A DNA stretch of 64,000 nt, taken from Arthrobacter pigmenti. GTDB taxonomy: Bacteria > Actinomycetota > Actinomycetes > Actinomycetales > Micrococcaceae. The stretch spans positions 248,001 to 312,000 of the forward strand of contig NZ_JAATJL010000001.1 in assembly GCF_011927905.1 (NCBI RefSeq). The letters run 5' to 3'. Shown one piece after another: positions 26,278 through 35,386 of this stretch. Each line of letters opens with the position of its first letter. Position 1 is the first letter of the stretch. The position numbers and the translations under genes are program-made. Below the pieces are notes generated by a model. It was not told where the DNA came from, did no database searches, and saw only the letters and a list, made by a program, of their open reading frames with translations.

Positions 26278-29055
26278 ATGGGCGTGGAGGTTGGTGCGGT
26301 AAAGGGAGCCCGACGACATCGTGCCCGGCTGGCGTTTCGGCTGGCATGGCGGGACATCCTGCAGCACAAGGGCCGAAGCTTGCTCATTGTTGCGTTGATT
26401 ATGCTGCCGGTTCTCGGCATGACAGGTGTCGCCACGTTGATCCAAAGCGCGCTCCCCACCGCTGAGGAGCGCATCCGATCCGAACTGGGGTCAGCGGCAG
26501 CGAAGCTTCAGGCCAGCTTCCCGCCGGGGTCCGTGCAGCACCCTGTCGAATGGGGAATAACACAACCGACGCCGATTGGCGTCGGGGAGACTCCAAGGGA
26601 GTCTGCGGACGTCGCGGACGTCGTTCCCGCGGGGTACGAAACTCTCACCGCTCGGGGCGGCATGCTTTACATCGAGAACGGCGCCTACCCGGTGGGAGTG
26701 CAATCTCTGGATGTGCTTCACCCCGTTTTCAAGGATCGTTTCACTGTGCTTGAGGGCTCGGCTCCCGCAGCAAAGGATGAGGTTCTCGTCAGCCCGGGTG
26801 TCCTGCGTGATTTCGGTCTGGAGATCGGCGAAACCCTGACTCTGCTTGACACGGACCTCCTGATCACGGGAACACTCAGGGCTTACGGGACCGACGATGG
26901 GCTACCGGTCGTGTACCTCGTTGAAGGTCATCCGCTTGTTGAGAGCACCAACCAGGAGGGCACGCCGTTCAGCGAGACAATCTACCTTCTTGGTGGTGAG
27001 CCGCTGTTGTGGGATGACGTTCTTCAGATGAACGAACAAGGAGTCGCCGTTTATTCACGCGCCGTGGTTCAAGACCCGCCGCCTGAGTCCCTCGCCCCAT
27101 GGTCAGCGTGGAGTGTGGGCGGATCTACGCAGTACGTAAGTTTGATGCTCGCCGTCGTGGTTGGTGGCGTGCTCGCATTAGCGGGGATCAGTCTCCTCGC
27201 TGGTGCGGCTTTTGCGGTCGGCGTGAAGAGCCAGCGCAAGACGCTCGCTCTACTTTCCGCAACCGGCACTGAGAGCAGCACCATCAGGGACGTAGTTGTT
27301 GTCTCGGGGCTGGTACTTGGCGGAATCGGCGCAGTCGTTGGAATGATTCTCGGCACTGCAATTGCGACACTCATTGCGTGGCGATCTATCGACAGTGGGC
27401 AGTCCATGTTCTGGGCAATCCACCTGAGCCCACTGATCCTGCTCGGTCTAGCTGCCATGGGTGCGCTGGCAGCACTGGTGTCAGCATGGGTTCCTGCGCG
27501 CTCGGTCTCGAGGGCCAGCGCCTTCGCTGCACTGAAGGGCGCTTCCGGCGTTCACCCTGCCACCCGGAAGGTTTTTTTCGGAGGACTTGCGGTATTACTG
27601 CTGGCGTTTCTCATTGGTGGCGCAGGCGTGTTTCTGGGCGCATCGAGCCAGGATCCCGACATATATCCCCAGCGCGCTCCGTGGTTTATAGGGCTTATTG
27701 GCGCGGGGGCGCTTGCATTGATCGTTGGAACCGTCCTGGTGCTCGGCAAGCTCGTGGATGCTTTTGCACGGGCCTCTCACCCATTACCTCCGGCAGGGCG
27801 GATGGCGATTCGTGATGCGTCGCGAAATCGTAGCCGGAGCGTTCCCGCCATAGCGGCGGTACTCGCTACGACGGCGCTTGCAACACTGGGTGTTACCTTC
27901 GCGGCGGTAAGTATGGATTACTCCGAACGAAACCAGTACTGGACGTCGCCGGATCAGACCTTGGCCATAGGGCTCGACCCAGGTGCATTCGCTGCGATTA
28001 CCGCGGAGGAGGCACAGCCGCCGCTTGACCCAGCCGACGTGCAGGAAATAGTCCAGGCCGAACTCGGTCAACCGCTCGAAGGGTTGGTCATGAGCGGCTT
28101 TGAGCTCACCTGTGCTCAGGAGTCCTGCGAAAGGCTTCGGATGGTAATTCATCCGGACAATCAATGCCCGCGAACCGACTTGGGTAACGTCATTGATCCG
28201 GAGGATTGGCGTTGTGAGCAGGAGGAATTTGTCGGAACGACAATTCTTCCCGCCATCGCTGTCGGCGATGAAGAGCATCTGCGCATGCTGCTGGGGCATG
28301 AACCAGCCGCGGAGTCCGTGAAGGCATTGAAGGACGGAAAGATGGTGGCCTTCACCGAGACCTTTGTCCACGAGGGCGAGGCAACCTTCGAAGTAGCCTC
28401 TGTTGGGCTTTCCGCTGAGAACTTCGAGGAGGCCGGTCGGGAGTTTGCGATCGATGCCGTTGTCGAACGGCCGGATGAGTTCTTTGGAGTCGGCGGCATA
28501 ATGAGTCCGCTGGCTGCGAAAGCCCTGGACCTCGAAACAATAGAGACCGCCGTTCTCATGCCTTATCCACAGGACGCTGAACCGACATTTCTGAATGACG
28601 TTCAAGCGGAGCTGAACGCGATTGCTGACGGTGCATTCGTGCGGGTGACGGCGGCTCTCGGCCCAGATCCGGCATTACGCATGATGCTCTGGGCGATAGC
28701 AGGGGCGGGAATCCTCCTGTCATTGATCTCGGTGGCAATCGCCACAGGACTTGCGGTAGTCGATGCGAAATCTGACAACGCAACGCTTGCCGGAGTTGGT
28801 GCGGATCCACGCTTTCGGAAGTTGTACGCCGCATCACAGGCGGGACTCACCGCGCTGACCGGTGCCGTCATTGGAGCTGCCGTGGGACTTGCACCTATCC
28901 TCGCGGGCGTCCCCGTCACCAAAGGGGTTGCTCTAGTAATTCCGTGGTTGCCGCTCCTCGCCCTGCTGATTGCTACACCGCTGATCGGCGCCGGCGCGGC
29001 CTGGCTGTTCACCCGCGCGAAGCTTCCGATGACCCGGCGGGCGCTGCTGCAGTAA
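26278..29055 (+). CDS. FtsX-like ABC exporter permease
   Basis: A 925-residue permease with the duplicated MacB/FtsX layout: one helix near residues 34-56, a large extracytoplasmic region, three helices (about 315-440) ending in a LVSAWVPARSVSRASAFAALKG coupling motif, a central block of three helices, a second extracytoplasmic region with several cysteines (LTCAQESCERL, CPRTD, WRCEQEE), and three C-terminal helices. Partner of the ATPase immediately upstream. The cysteine-bearing outer domain could bind the exported substrate; identity unknown. Confidence 0.88.
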   Translation: MGVEVGAVKGARRHRARLAFRLAWRDILQHKGRSLLIVALIMLPVLGMTGVATLIQSALPTAEERIRSELGSAAAKLQASFPPGSVQHPVEWGITQPTPIGVGETPRESADVADVVPAGYETLTARGGMLYIENGAYPVGVQSLDVLHPVFKDRFTVLEGSAPAAKDEVLVSPGVLRDFGLEIGETLTLLDTDLLITGTLRAYGTDDGLPVVYLVEGHPLVESTNQEGTPFSETIYLLGGEPLLWDDVLQMNEQGVAVYSRAVVQDPPPESLAPWSAWSVGGSTQYVSLMLAVVVGGVLALAGISLLAGAAFAVGVKSQRKTLALLSATGTESSTIRDVVVVSGLVLGGIGAVVGMILGTAIATLIAWRSIDSGQSMFWAIHLSPLILLGLAAMGALAALVSAWVPARSVSRASAFAALKGASGVHPATRKVFFGGLAVLLLAFLIGGAGVFLGASSQDPDIYPQRAPWFIGLIGAGALALIVGTVLVLGKLVDAFARASHPLPPAGRMAIRDASRNRSRSVPAIAAVLATTALATLGVTFAAVSMDYSERNQYWTSPDQTLAIGLDPGAFAAITAEEAQPPLDPADVQEIVQAELGQPLEGLVMSGFELTCAQESCERLRMVIHPDNQCPRTDLGNVIDPEDWRCEQEEFVGTTILPAIAVGDEEHLRMLLGHEPAAESVKALKDGKMVAFTETFVHEGEATFEVASVGLSAENFEEAGREFAIDAVVERPDEFFGVGGIMSPLAAKALDLETIETAVLMPYPQDAEPTFLNDVQAELNAIADGAFVRVTAALGPDPALRMMLWAIAGAGILLSLISVAIATGLAVVDAKSDNATLAGVGADPRFRKLYAASQAGLTALTGAVIGAAVGLAPILAGVPVTKGVALVIPWLPLLALLIATPLIGAGAAWLFTRAKLPMTRRALLQ

Positions 29056-29270
29056 CTTGAGCAAGCGGAGGGTTCCGGCACTCGGGCAACGGAACCGTTC
29101 ACTTCCTGCGCGCGACGTAGATTCGAGGCACCTCCGTTTGCGGGAAGGAAACGGATCCGCCAGTTGCGCGCAGTTGGTTACGCCCAAACAGTAACCAGAC
29201 AATAAGGCTGCTTTGTATAACCGGGACGGTATGACAAGCTAATCCTCACTGACGTCCCAAGGAGGAAATC

Positions 29271-29510
29271 ATGGCCAAGCATAGGGCAGACGGCGAACCG
29301 GATCAGGCGGCACCGGGCAAGGATCAGGAATCCGGGCTGGAAAGCGCCGCAGAGAACTGGGCCGAGAACATGGCGGATCAGGTGCCCGACGGCGTCGAGA
29401 ACAACGAGCGCGACACCGCCAACGAGGGCCCCGACCCCCGCACCGAAACGCACTCCAGCCTCAGCGAAGGTTCCAACGCACGTGACGGACACGACGATCG
29501 GTCGCACTAG
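29271..29510 (+). CDS. Small acidic hydrophilic protein, unknown function
   Basis: A 79-residue product with no hydrophobic stretch, rich in Asp, Glu, Asn and Gly, predicted disordered. A near-ideal ribosome site (aaggagg, 7 bases before ATG) and a strong terminator afterwards argue it is a real, well-translated single gene. I do not recognise the family. Its composition resembles stress-associated disordered proteins, which is only an analogy. Confidence 0.7.
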   Translation: MAKHRADGEPDQAAPGKDQESGLESAAENWAENMADQVPDGVENNERDTANEGPDPRTETHSSLSEGSNARDGHDDRSH

Positions 29511-29548
29511 CTGCTAGCACCAACCGTTCATCTCAAACATTGCACCAC

Positions 29549-29582
29549 TGAGCGACCGCCCTGCCGAAGGGGCGGTCGCTCA
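29549..29582 (+). terminator. Terminator after the small acidic gene
   Basis: A strong hairpin, TGAGCGACCGCCC with GGGCGGTCGCTCA around an 8-base loop, followed by 'atcgtgg'. It ends the 79-residue gene's transcript ahead of cstA. Confidence 0.75.
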
Positions 29583-29636
29583 ATCGTGGAGGCGCTACTT
29601 TCGATGAGTTAAGCACTCAACTTTCGAGGGAGCACC

Positions 29637-31943
29637 ATGAGTGAGAAGAACCCCGGCCGGGGCGCGGGGGCACGCGGCCAACAAAACGAAGACCAGCAAA
29701 ACAACGACGCCGACGTCGTCGTCCAGGATCCGGACCTCCCACCCACGGCAGTGGATCCGGAGAAGGAGAACGGCGGCTGGACCCCGCTGAAGATCGCCAT
29801 CTGGGTGGGAATCGCGCTGCTGGGCGGCGTGAGCTGGACCGTCCTTGCGATTGTCCGCGGCGAAACCGTGAACGCGATGTGGTTTGTCTTCGCGGCGGTC
29901 TGTACCTACCTGATCGCCTACCGGTTCTATTCCAAGTTCATCGAGCGCAAGCTCCTGAAGCCCAATGACCGGCGGGCGACACCCGCCGAATACAAGGCTG
30001 ACGGCAAGGACTACGCCGCTACCGACCGCCGAGTCCTCTACGGACACCACTTCGCAGCCATCGCCGGAGCCGGCCCGCTCGTTGGCCCAGTGCTCGCTGC
30101 CCAGATGGGTTACCTGCCGGGCACCATCTGGATCATCCTCGGCGTCGTACTCGCCGGTGCCGTCCAGGACTACCTGGTCATGTTCTTTTCCATGCGCCGC
30201 GGTGGCCGTTCACTCGGCCAGATGGCGCGTGAGGAGCTCGGTGTCATCGGCGGAACAGCCGCGCTTATCGCAACGCTCGCAATCATGATCATCATCGTCG
30301 CGATCCTCGCCCTTGTGGTCGTCAACGCACTCGGCGAAAGTCCCTGGGGCGTGTTTTCGGTGGCCATGACCATCCCCATCGCGCTGTTTATGGGTGTGTA
30401 CCTGCGCTTCATCCGCCCCGGCAAAGTCACCGAGGTTTCGCTGATCGGTTTCGCGCTCCTCATGCTCGCCATCGTTGCCGGCGGCTGGATTGCCGAGACC
30501 GAGTGGGGCGTCGCCGTCTTCACCCTTGACCGCATTACTATCGCCTGGGGCATCATCATCTACGGCTTCATCGCCGCGATCCTCCCGGTATGGCTGCTGC
30601 TCGCACCGCGCGACTACCTCTCCACCTTCATGAAGATCGGCACGATCGTGATGCTCGCGGTCGCCATCATCATCGTCCGCCCGGAAATCAACGTACCCGC
30701 CTTCAGCGAGTACGCCGGACGCGCCGACGGCCCGGTGGTTCCCGGCACGCTGTTCCCGTTCCTCTTCGTCACCATCGCCTGTGGAGCGCTGTCCGGTTTC
30801 CACGCGCTGATCTCCTCCGGTACAACGCCGAAGATGATCGAGAAGGAGCGCCAAACCCGCTTCATCGGCTACGGCGGAATGCTGATGGAGTCCTTCGTTG
30901 CGATCATGGCACTGGTTGCCGCACTCTCGATCGACCGTGGCATCTACTTCGCCATGAACTCCTCGGCAGCTGCAACCGGCGGCACGATCGAGGGCGCAGT
31001 CGCCTTCGTCAACGGCCTCGGTCTCACCGGCGTCAGCCTCACACCGGATGCGTTGAGCACCCTCGCCACCAACGTGGGCGAGGAATCGATCGTGTCCCGC
31101 ACCGGCGGTGCGCCGACGCTCGCAGTCGGCATCGCCCAGATCATGCAGGGCCTCGTCGGCGGGGCAGGGATGATGTCCTTCTGGTACCACTTCGCGATCA
31201 TGTTCGAGGCGCTGTTCATCCTGACAGCCGTCGACGCCGGCACCCGCGTTGCGCGCTTCATGTTGCAGGACAGCATTGGCAACTTTGTTCCGAAATTTAA
31301 GGACACCTCATGGCGGACCGGCGCCTGGATCTGTACGGCGATCATGGTGGCCGGCTGGGGAGCCATCCTCATCATGGGCGTTACCGATCCACTCGGCGGC
31401 ATCAACACGCTCTTCCCGCTGTTCGGTATAGCGAACCAGTTGCTAGCGGCAATTGCACTTGCTGTCTGCATGGCAATCTGCGCGAAGAAGGGCGCCTTCA
31501 AGTACCTGTGGATCCCGGCGGCACCGCTTGCCTTCGCCGCTGTGGTGACCATCTCGGCGTCGTTCCTCAAGATCTTCTCGGCGGTCCCTGCCGTGGGTTA
31601 CTGGGCGCAGCACTTCGCCTTCCGTGACGCGCTCGCTGCGGGCGAAGAGAGCTTTGGGAACGCACCCACAGTGGCCGCCATGGAGGCGGTTGTCCGCAAC
31701 ACGTTCATCCAGGGAACCCTGTCCATCGTGTTTGTGGTCCTGTCCATCATCGTGATCGCGACGGCCATCATCGCCACCATCAAGGCGTACCGGGCCGGCG
31801 GCGGACCGAGCATGGAAGATCCCGCCGTGCCCTCGCGCACCTACGCCCCGGCGGGCCTCATTGCGACGTCGACGGAGAAGGAACTCGAGGCACAGTGGGC
31901 CAACCTGCCGCACGACAAGAAGCCGGCGCGGGCAGGTCACTGA
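29637..31943 (+). CDS. cstA: Carbon starvation protein CstA (peptide/pyruvate transporter)
   Basis: A 768-residue polytopic membrane transporter of the CstA family, taking up peptides or pyruvate when carbon is limiting. After a hydrophilic, charged N-terminus of about 50 residues come some 16-18 membrane helices. Family segments include RVLYGHHFAAIAGAGPLVGPVLAAQMGYLPG, GALSGFHALISSGTTPKMIEKE, and GINTLFPLFGIANQLLAAIAL. The ybdD-type gene overlaps its stop by one base, the usual pairing. Start ATG 29637 follows a gagggag ribosome site. The extended polar N-terminus is typical of actinobacterial members. Confidence 0.95.
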   Translation: MSEKNPGRGAGARGQQNEDQQNNDADVVVQDPDLPPTAVDPEKENGGWTPLKIAIWVGIALLGGVSWTVLAIVRGETVNAMWFVFAAVCTYLIAYRFYSKFIERKLLKPNDRRATPAEYKADGKDYAATDRRVLYGHHFAAIAGAGPLVGPVLAAQMGYLPGTIWIILGVVLAGAVQDYLVMFFSMRRGGRSLGQMAREELGVIGGTAALIATLAIMIIIVAILALVVVNALGESPWGVFSVAMTIPIALFMGVYLRFIRPGKVTEVSLIGFALLMLAIVAGGWIAETEWGVAVFTLDRITIAWGIIIYGFIAAILPVWLLLAPRDYLSTFMKIGTIVMLAVAIIIVRPEINVPAFSEYAGRADGPVVPGTLFPFLFVTIACGALSGFHALISSGTTPKMIEKERQTRFIGYGGMLMESFVAIMALVAALSIDRGIYFAMNSSAAATGGTIEGAVAFVNGLGLTGVSLTPDALSTLATNVGEESIVSRTGGAPTLAVGIAQIMQGLVGGAGMMSFWYHFAIMFEALFILTAVDAGTRVARFMLQDSIGNFVPKFKDTSWRTGAWICTAIMVAGWGAILIMGVTDPLGGINTLFPLFGIANQLLAAIALAVCMAICAKKGAFKYLWIPAAPLAFAAVVTISASFLKIFSAVPAVGYWAQHFAFRDALAAGEESFGNAPTVAAMEAVVRNTFIQGTLSIVFVVLSIIVIATAIIATIKAYRAGGGPSMEDPAVPSRTYAPAGLIATSTEKELEAQWANLPHDKKPARAGH

Positions 31944-32119
31944 TGAGCGTGAAGGAGCTGATCTGGCTCTTCAAGGGCGTGATGGGGGAGAACGCGTACC
32001 AGCAATACCTCAACCATCACGCCACCACGCACAGCGGTGAGCCACCAATGACTGAGCGGCAGTTCTGGCGGGATAAGGCGGACCGTCAGGACGCCAATCC
32101 GGAGGGCCGCTGCTGCTGA
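31943..32119 (+). CDS. YbdD/YjiX-family small protein (CstA partner)
   Basis: A 58-residue protein with the DUF466 pattern: GENAYQQYLNHHATTHSGEPPMTERQFWRDKADRQDANPEGRCC. Members almost always follow cstA and are thought to assist or modulate the transporter. Its ATG overlaps the cstA stop (TGATG), so the two are translationally coupled. The terminal Cys-Cys is common in the family. Confidence 0.9.
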   Translation: MSVKELIWLFKGVMGENAYQQYLNHHATTHSGEPPMTERQFWRDKADRQDANPEGRCC

Positions 32120-32137
32120 CCCGGCGGAGGAAGATTC

Positions 32138-32185
32138 GTGCAGGTTTGGCGGGTTCGGAGCGCACCGAACCCGCCAAACCTGCAC
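32138..32185. repeat. Large perfect palindrome downstream of cstA-ybdD
   Basis: Arms of 21 bases (32138-32158 and 32165-32185, starting GTGCAGGTTTGGCGGG) around a 6-base loop, followed by aaaag. It could end cstA-ybdD transcription, but the length and perfection resemble a dispersed intergenic palindrome. The GTGCAGGT(T/C)TG core recurs in the repeat at 63834-63922. Confidence 0.7.
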
Positions 32186-32230
32186 AAAAGTTCCTAGCGC
32201 AGAATCGAGTCATCATGGTTTGCTGGATGA

Positions 32231-32476
32231 ATGACTGAGAACCTTCCAGAACACCTGCGCGAGGACATCGGCGCACCCACGCCCGCCGCTGAGTCCGAGG
32301 ACGAGCACCTGCGCGAGGACGTCAACATCCCGCAGGAAGAGAACGACGGCGGCCCCGAATTCTCCGGGAAACACTTCACCTCCGGCCAACTCAACGCCGG
32401 CCAGCAGGTCCCGGGACAAAGCCCGGCCGGCGAGTACGCGGAAGGCCGTGAGGAAGAGCTCGAAGACAGGGAGTAA
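32231..32476 (+). CDS. Small acidic protein with internal repeat, unknown function
   Basis: An 81-residue, strongly acidic, Pro/Glu/Gly-rich product lacking hydrophobic segments. It contains a repeat: PEHLREDIGAP and DEHLREDVNIP. It lies 23 bases upstream of bpa in the same direction. It has the size and disorder of Pup, but the C-terminus (EELEDRE) lacks the Gly-Gly-Glu/Gln tail needed for pupylation, so it is not Pup. Ribosome site weak. Function unknown. Confidence 0.6.
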   Translation: MTENLPEHLREDIGAPTPAAESEDEHLREDVNIPQEENDGGPEFSGKHFTSGQLNAGQQVPGQSPAGEYAEGREEELEDRE

Positions 32477-32499
32477 CCCTGCCGTGAGAGCATAGCTCC

Positions 32500-33177
32500 A
32501 TGACCGATCAGCAGCCGGAACAGCAGCCCGAGCACCTCACTGTCACTCCCGAGCAGGCGGCGAAGGAAAACCAGGAGGGCGCAGTCCTCCTCGGCAAGTT
32601 GGATGCGGGCCGTGGTCTACCCGAACAGAACGACGACGACGGCGTCCCCCGCAGTGACGCTTCCCCCAGCGAAAAGGGCAAGCCAGCGAAGCTCACTGAG
32701 CTTGTCGATGAGCCCGCGAAGGTCATGCGCATCGGCACGATGCTCAAGCAACTCCTCGAAGAGGTCCGCAGCGCACCCTTGGATGATGCCGGGCGCACGC
32801 GTCTGGCCGAGATCCACGAGCGCTCGGTCCGCGAGCTCGAAGACGGTCTGGCTCCGGAGCTGGTTGAGGAACTGCACCGGATCAATCTGCCGTTCACTGA
32901 CGATTCCGTGCCCACTGACGCTGAGCTGCGGGTCGCCCAGGCGCAACTGGTCGGCTGGCTGGAGGGATTGTTTCATGGCATCCAGACGGCGCTCGCGGCC
33001 CAGCAGATGGTCAATCAGCAGCTGGCCGCACAGCTTCAGCTCAAGCAGCTGCCGCCCGGCACGGTGATCGCTCCCGGCGTCGTCGTGGGTGATGACGGCG
33101 AACCCAGGCGCGCGCCGGGCGCCAGGCAGGCCACCGGGCAGAAGCCCGACACACACGGTCCCGGCCAGTACCTCTAG
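32500..33177 (+). CDS. bpa: Bacterial proteasome activator (Bpa/PafE)
   Basis: An ATP-independent, ring-forming activator that docks on the 20S proteasome and lets unfolded proteins enter. The 225-residue product has a disordered acidic N-terminus (about 1-60), a central helical core of the DUF2587 family (ELVDEPAKVMRIGTMLKQLLEEVRSAPLDDAGRTRLAEIHERSVRELEDGLAPELVEEL... PTDAELRVAQAQLVGWLEGLFHGIQTALAAQQ), and ends with GQYL (222-225), the HbYX-type motif that inserts into proteasome alpha-ring pockets. A 20S proteasome is expected elsewhere in the genome. It is flanked by two uncharacterised genes in the same direction. Confidence 0.95.
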   Translation: MTDQQPEQQPEHLTVTPEQAAKENQEGAVLLGKLDAGRGLPEQNDDDGVPRSDASPSEKGKPAKLTELVDEPAKVMRIGTMLKQLLEEVRSAPLDDAGRTRLAEIHERSVRELEDGLAPELVEELHRINLPFTDDSVPTDAELRVAQAQLVGWLEGLFHGIQTALAAQQMVNQQLAAQLQLKQLPPGTVIAPGVVVGDDGEPRRAPGARQATGQKPDTHGPGQYL

Positions 33178-33195
33178 ACGAACTTCCCGGACACG

Positions 33196-33654
33196 ATGGC
33201 TTTTTTCGCAGCGGCCCGGCAGGGCCGCAAGGATGACGCCGAGCTGGGCTCGGGTGTGTGGCGGCGCGCCCACGACCGTTTCCGTCGCGGCCTCGACCGC
33301 TACCACCAGATTCTTGAGGGCGTGGACGACGACGCCGTGTACAACGAGCTGACCGAGCTCGCCAACGAACTGGTTCAGCTGCTGCCACGCGTGCGGACTG
33401 TTTGCGTTGCTGCGCAGTCCCAGTCGCCGAGCGAGGGCCTCGACATTCCGGGCGCGCTCCTCCAGGTGCATCGGGCACTGTCCCGGGCCGGTAACGCGCT
33501 CGCGACGACGGCGGAGGCGGCAGCCATGGCCCGCCTCGACGGCGAACGTTGGGGCATCGCATCGGCCGGACTGGACAACGTGCGGCGCCGTGCCGGCGTG
33601 GTCGCCGAAGACGTGGCCGAAGCCGAACGATTACTCGGCGCGACCAGCAACTAA
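33196..33654 (+). CDS. Predicted all-helical protein next to bpa
   Basis: A 152-residue soluble protein, start 18 bases after the bpa stop, same strand, so probably the same transcript. The sequence is rich in Ala, Leu, Arg and Asp with heptad-like spacing (VYNELTELANELVQLLPRVRTV; IPGALLQVHRALSRAGNALATTAEAAAMARL), suggesting an antiparallel helical bundle. No motif identifies a function. It overlaps the 3' end of the convergent CU044_5270-type gene by 4 bases. Confidence 0.75.
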   Translation: MAFFAAARQGRKDDAELGSGVWRRAHDRFRRGLDRYHQILEGVDDDAVYNELTELANELVQLLPRVRTVCVAAQSQSPSEGLDIPGALLQVHRALSRAGNALATTAEAAAMARLDGERWGIASAGLDNVRRRAGVVAEDVAEAERLLGATSN

Positions 33655-34754
33655 AACCTCAGCAGCGTCGAATTCGATTCCACGGCGATTTCCGCCACCG
33701 GCATGCTCAGGCCGTTACACGTGCTTTCCTCGCCGGGCCGCGTCCGGCCCTCGATGAACGGTGTCGGAAAACCCGAAACCACGTAGGGGTAACCGGCTTC
33801 ATTGAGGACCATCGGAGTGGGGCCATTGCCCATGAAGGTCCTCGGAAGGTCAGCGACGTGCGCGGTGAAACCCTCCGGCCAGACCAGATACCAGCGCTGC
33901 CCTTCGAATTCGTACCAGAAGCAGGCGCCTTCTTCGCCCACCTCGCCCTGGATGACACCTAAGACCGGGTCTTCTTGGGCCGCACCTGGAACCCGGCCCA
34001 GAACCTCCCCGTCCACGGCTTGACCGGCTCCCATACCGGACGTTTCCAACGGAACCTCGGTTACGGGCAGCAGGGTCAGCTGATTGCGCAGTTGCTCGGG
34101 TAGCGCTACCGGGTCCCCTGAAGAATCCACGACTGCGCCGGTCCGCTTGTTGGTAACGGTGAGCATGGCGAGTGGGCTTTCAACGAGTTTGTTCGTTCCG
34201 TCCAGAAAGAACAGCTGCGCGCGCTTGTAGAGACTTCCGCTGTTCGCTTCCCCGATTGTGTCAGCGTTTACTGCCGGATGGCCGGTGACGTCGAACAGTA
34301 CGGATTGGGTGGGGATTCCCCCTTTGAGGACCTGCTGAACGTCAACCTCAAGCTGGAAACGGAGCGTCTCAGAGTTCGCGCCTCCCTGGCTTTGCGCACT
34401 CAAGGGTGTACCCGCAACAACCGCTGCAGCCTCCTGAAAGAGCTTCTCCACGGCCAACGTGTTCTCTGCGACGTCAACGCCGGGACGCGGAAACAGGGTA
34501 GCCGTCACACCGAGCGCAACAATCGCGATGACCGCGATGGCGGCCGCAGCCAACCGGGCGAACAGCGGCGAAGGCGACGCGGCTGAAACGCCGGGCTTCT
34601 TACGCGAGTCCGTAATGACCGCACCGTCGTTGAGGGAGTGGACGGCGCCGTCGGTGGTTGCCTGGGCGAAAGCACGACGGCGGCTGGCAGTCAATTCGTC
34701 TTCGGGGACATTGCGTGCCGGGTCGGCTTCGGAAAGGATGCGTTCGATGTTCAT
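33651..34754 (-). CDS. Single-pass membrane protein of ECF sigma operon (CU044_5270-like)
   Basis: A 367-residue protein: cytoplasmic N-terminus (1-65), one membrane helix at about 68-88 (LAAAAIAVIAIVALGVTATLF) and a large extracytoplasmic domain with VLFDVTGHPAVN and LLPVTEVPLETSGMGAGQAV. The arrangement (MNIERILSEADPARNVPEDEL before the helix) matches actinobacterial CU044_5270 family proteins that follow ECF sigma genes and probably serve as their membrane-bound partner or anti-sigma factor. Its ATG overlaps the sigma gene stop (ATGA). I chose ATG 34754 for that reason. Confidence 0.85.
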   Translation of the reverse strand: MNIERILSEADPARNVPEDELTASRRRAFAQATTDGAVHSLNDGAVITDSRKKPGVSAASPSPLFARLAAAAIAVIAIVALGVTATLFPRPGVDVAENTLAVEKLFQEAAAVVAGTPLSAQSQGGANSETLRFQLEVDVQQVLKGGIPTQSVLFDVTGHPAVNADTIGEANSGSLYKRAQLFFLDGTNKLVESPLAMLTVTNKRTGAVVDSSGDPVALPEQLRNQLTLLPVTEVPLETSGMGAGQAVDGEVLGRVPGAAQEDPVLGVIQGEVGEEGACFWYEFEGQRWYLVWPEGFTAHVADLPRTFMGNGPTPMVLNEAGYPYVVSGFPTPFIEGRTRPGEESTCNGLSMPVAEIAVESNSTLLRF

Positions 34755-35248
34755 GGTGTTTCTCCCGTGCGTGAGAGGTAACTGGCGAATGCCTTGCGGG
34801 CACGGTGGAGCCGCACGCGGGCGGCTCCCGGCGTGCAGCCGAGCAGATCGGCTGCTTCTGAGATCGGAAAGCCATCCCAGTAGGTGAGGATCAGGATCTC
34901 GCGGTCCGCAGGTTTGAGCCGGGCTAGTGCAGCATGGACGTGGTCCGGCTGGTTCTCCGTCCGGTCGAAGCCCTCCCGAATGCGGTCCACCAGCCGGGCG
35001 AAGCGTCGCTGGGATCGCTGATGATTCCGCAGCACGTTCCTGGCGACCCCGAACAGCATGCCTGCGGACAGTTCCGAACCCGCAGCAAGCTTCTGCCACA
35101 CGATCCGGAAAGTCTCAGCGCACAGGTCCTCCGCGGTTTCGTGCGATTCCGTCCGGCGGCGCAGGTACAGGTACACACGGTCATGATGCTCCCGGTGCGT
35201 CTGCGCGAAAAGCCGCTCACGATGCTGCGCCCTCGTCGTCGAAGTCAT
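34751..35248 (-). CDS. ECF-family RNA polymerase sigma factor
   Basis: A 165-residue sigma-70 factor lacking regions 1 and 3. Region 2 spans about 10-75 (LFAQTHREHHDRVYLYLRRRTESHETAEDLCAETFRIVWQKL), region 4 about 105-160 (LARLKPADREILILTYWDGFPISEAADLLGCTPGAARVRLHRARKAF). ATG start with aaggggga upstream. Coupled by ATGA to the membrane partner gene, the usual sigma/anti-sigma arrangement, so activity is probably released by an envelope signal. Confidence 0.93.
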   Translation of the reverse strand: MTSTTRAQHRERLFAQTHREHHDRVYLYLRRRTESHETAEDLCAETFRIVWQKLAAGSELSAGMLFGVARNVLRNHQRSQRRFARLVDRIREGFDRTENQPDHVHAALARLKPADREILILTYWDGFPISEAADLLGCTPGAARVRLHRARKAFASYLSRTGETP

Positions 35249-35386
35249 CCGTGTCCCCCTTGCGGTTTGTGACCATACACATTAATGTCCGGTTGCCGGG
35301 CCATCTGTTACAGCAATCGCAGGAATACTTCCCATCCCGCCCAGGTTGCCATCCTTCGGAACGCAAGCAGCTATTGAAAGGGATAC

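Noticed and set aside
30210-31190. 326-codon minus-strand frame inside cstA
   Set aside because: Low-complexity His/Asp/Glu/Arg-rich antisense of a membrane-protein gene; cstA is unambiguous.
32231-32476. The 81-residue acidic protein as prokaryotic ubiquitin-like Pup
   Set aside because: Size and disorder fit, but the C-terminus lacks Gly-Gly-Glu/Gln.
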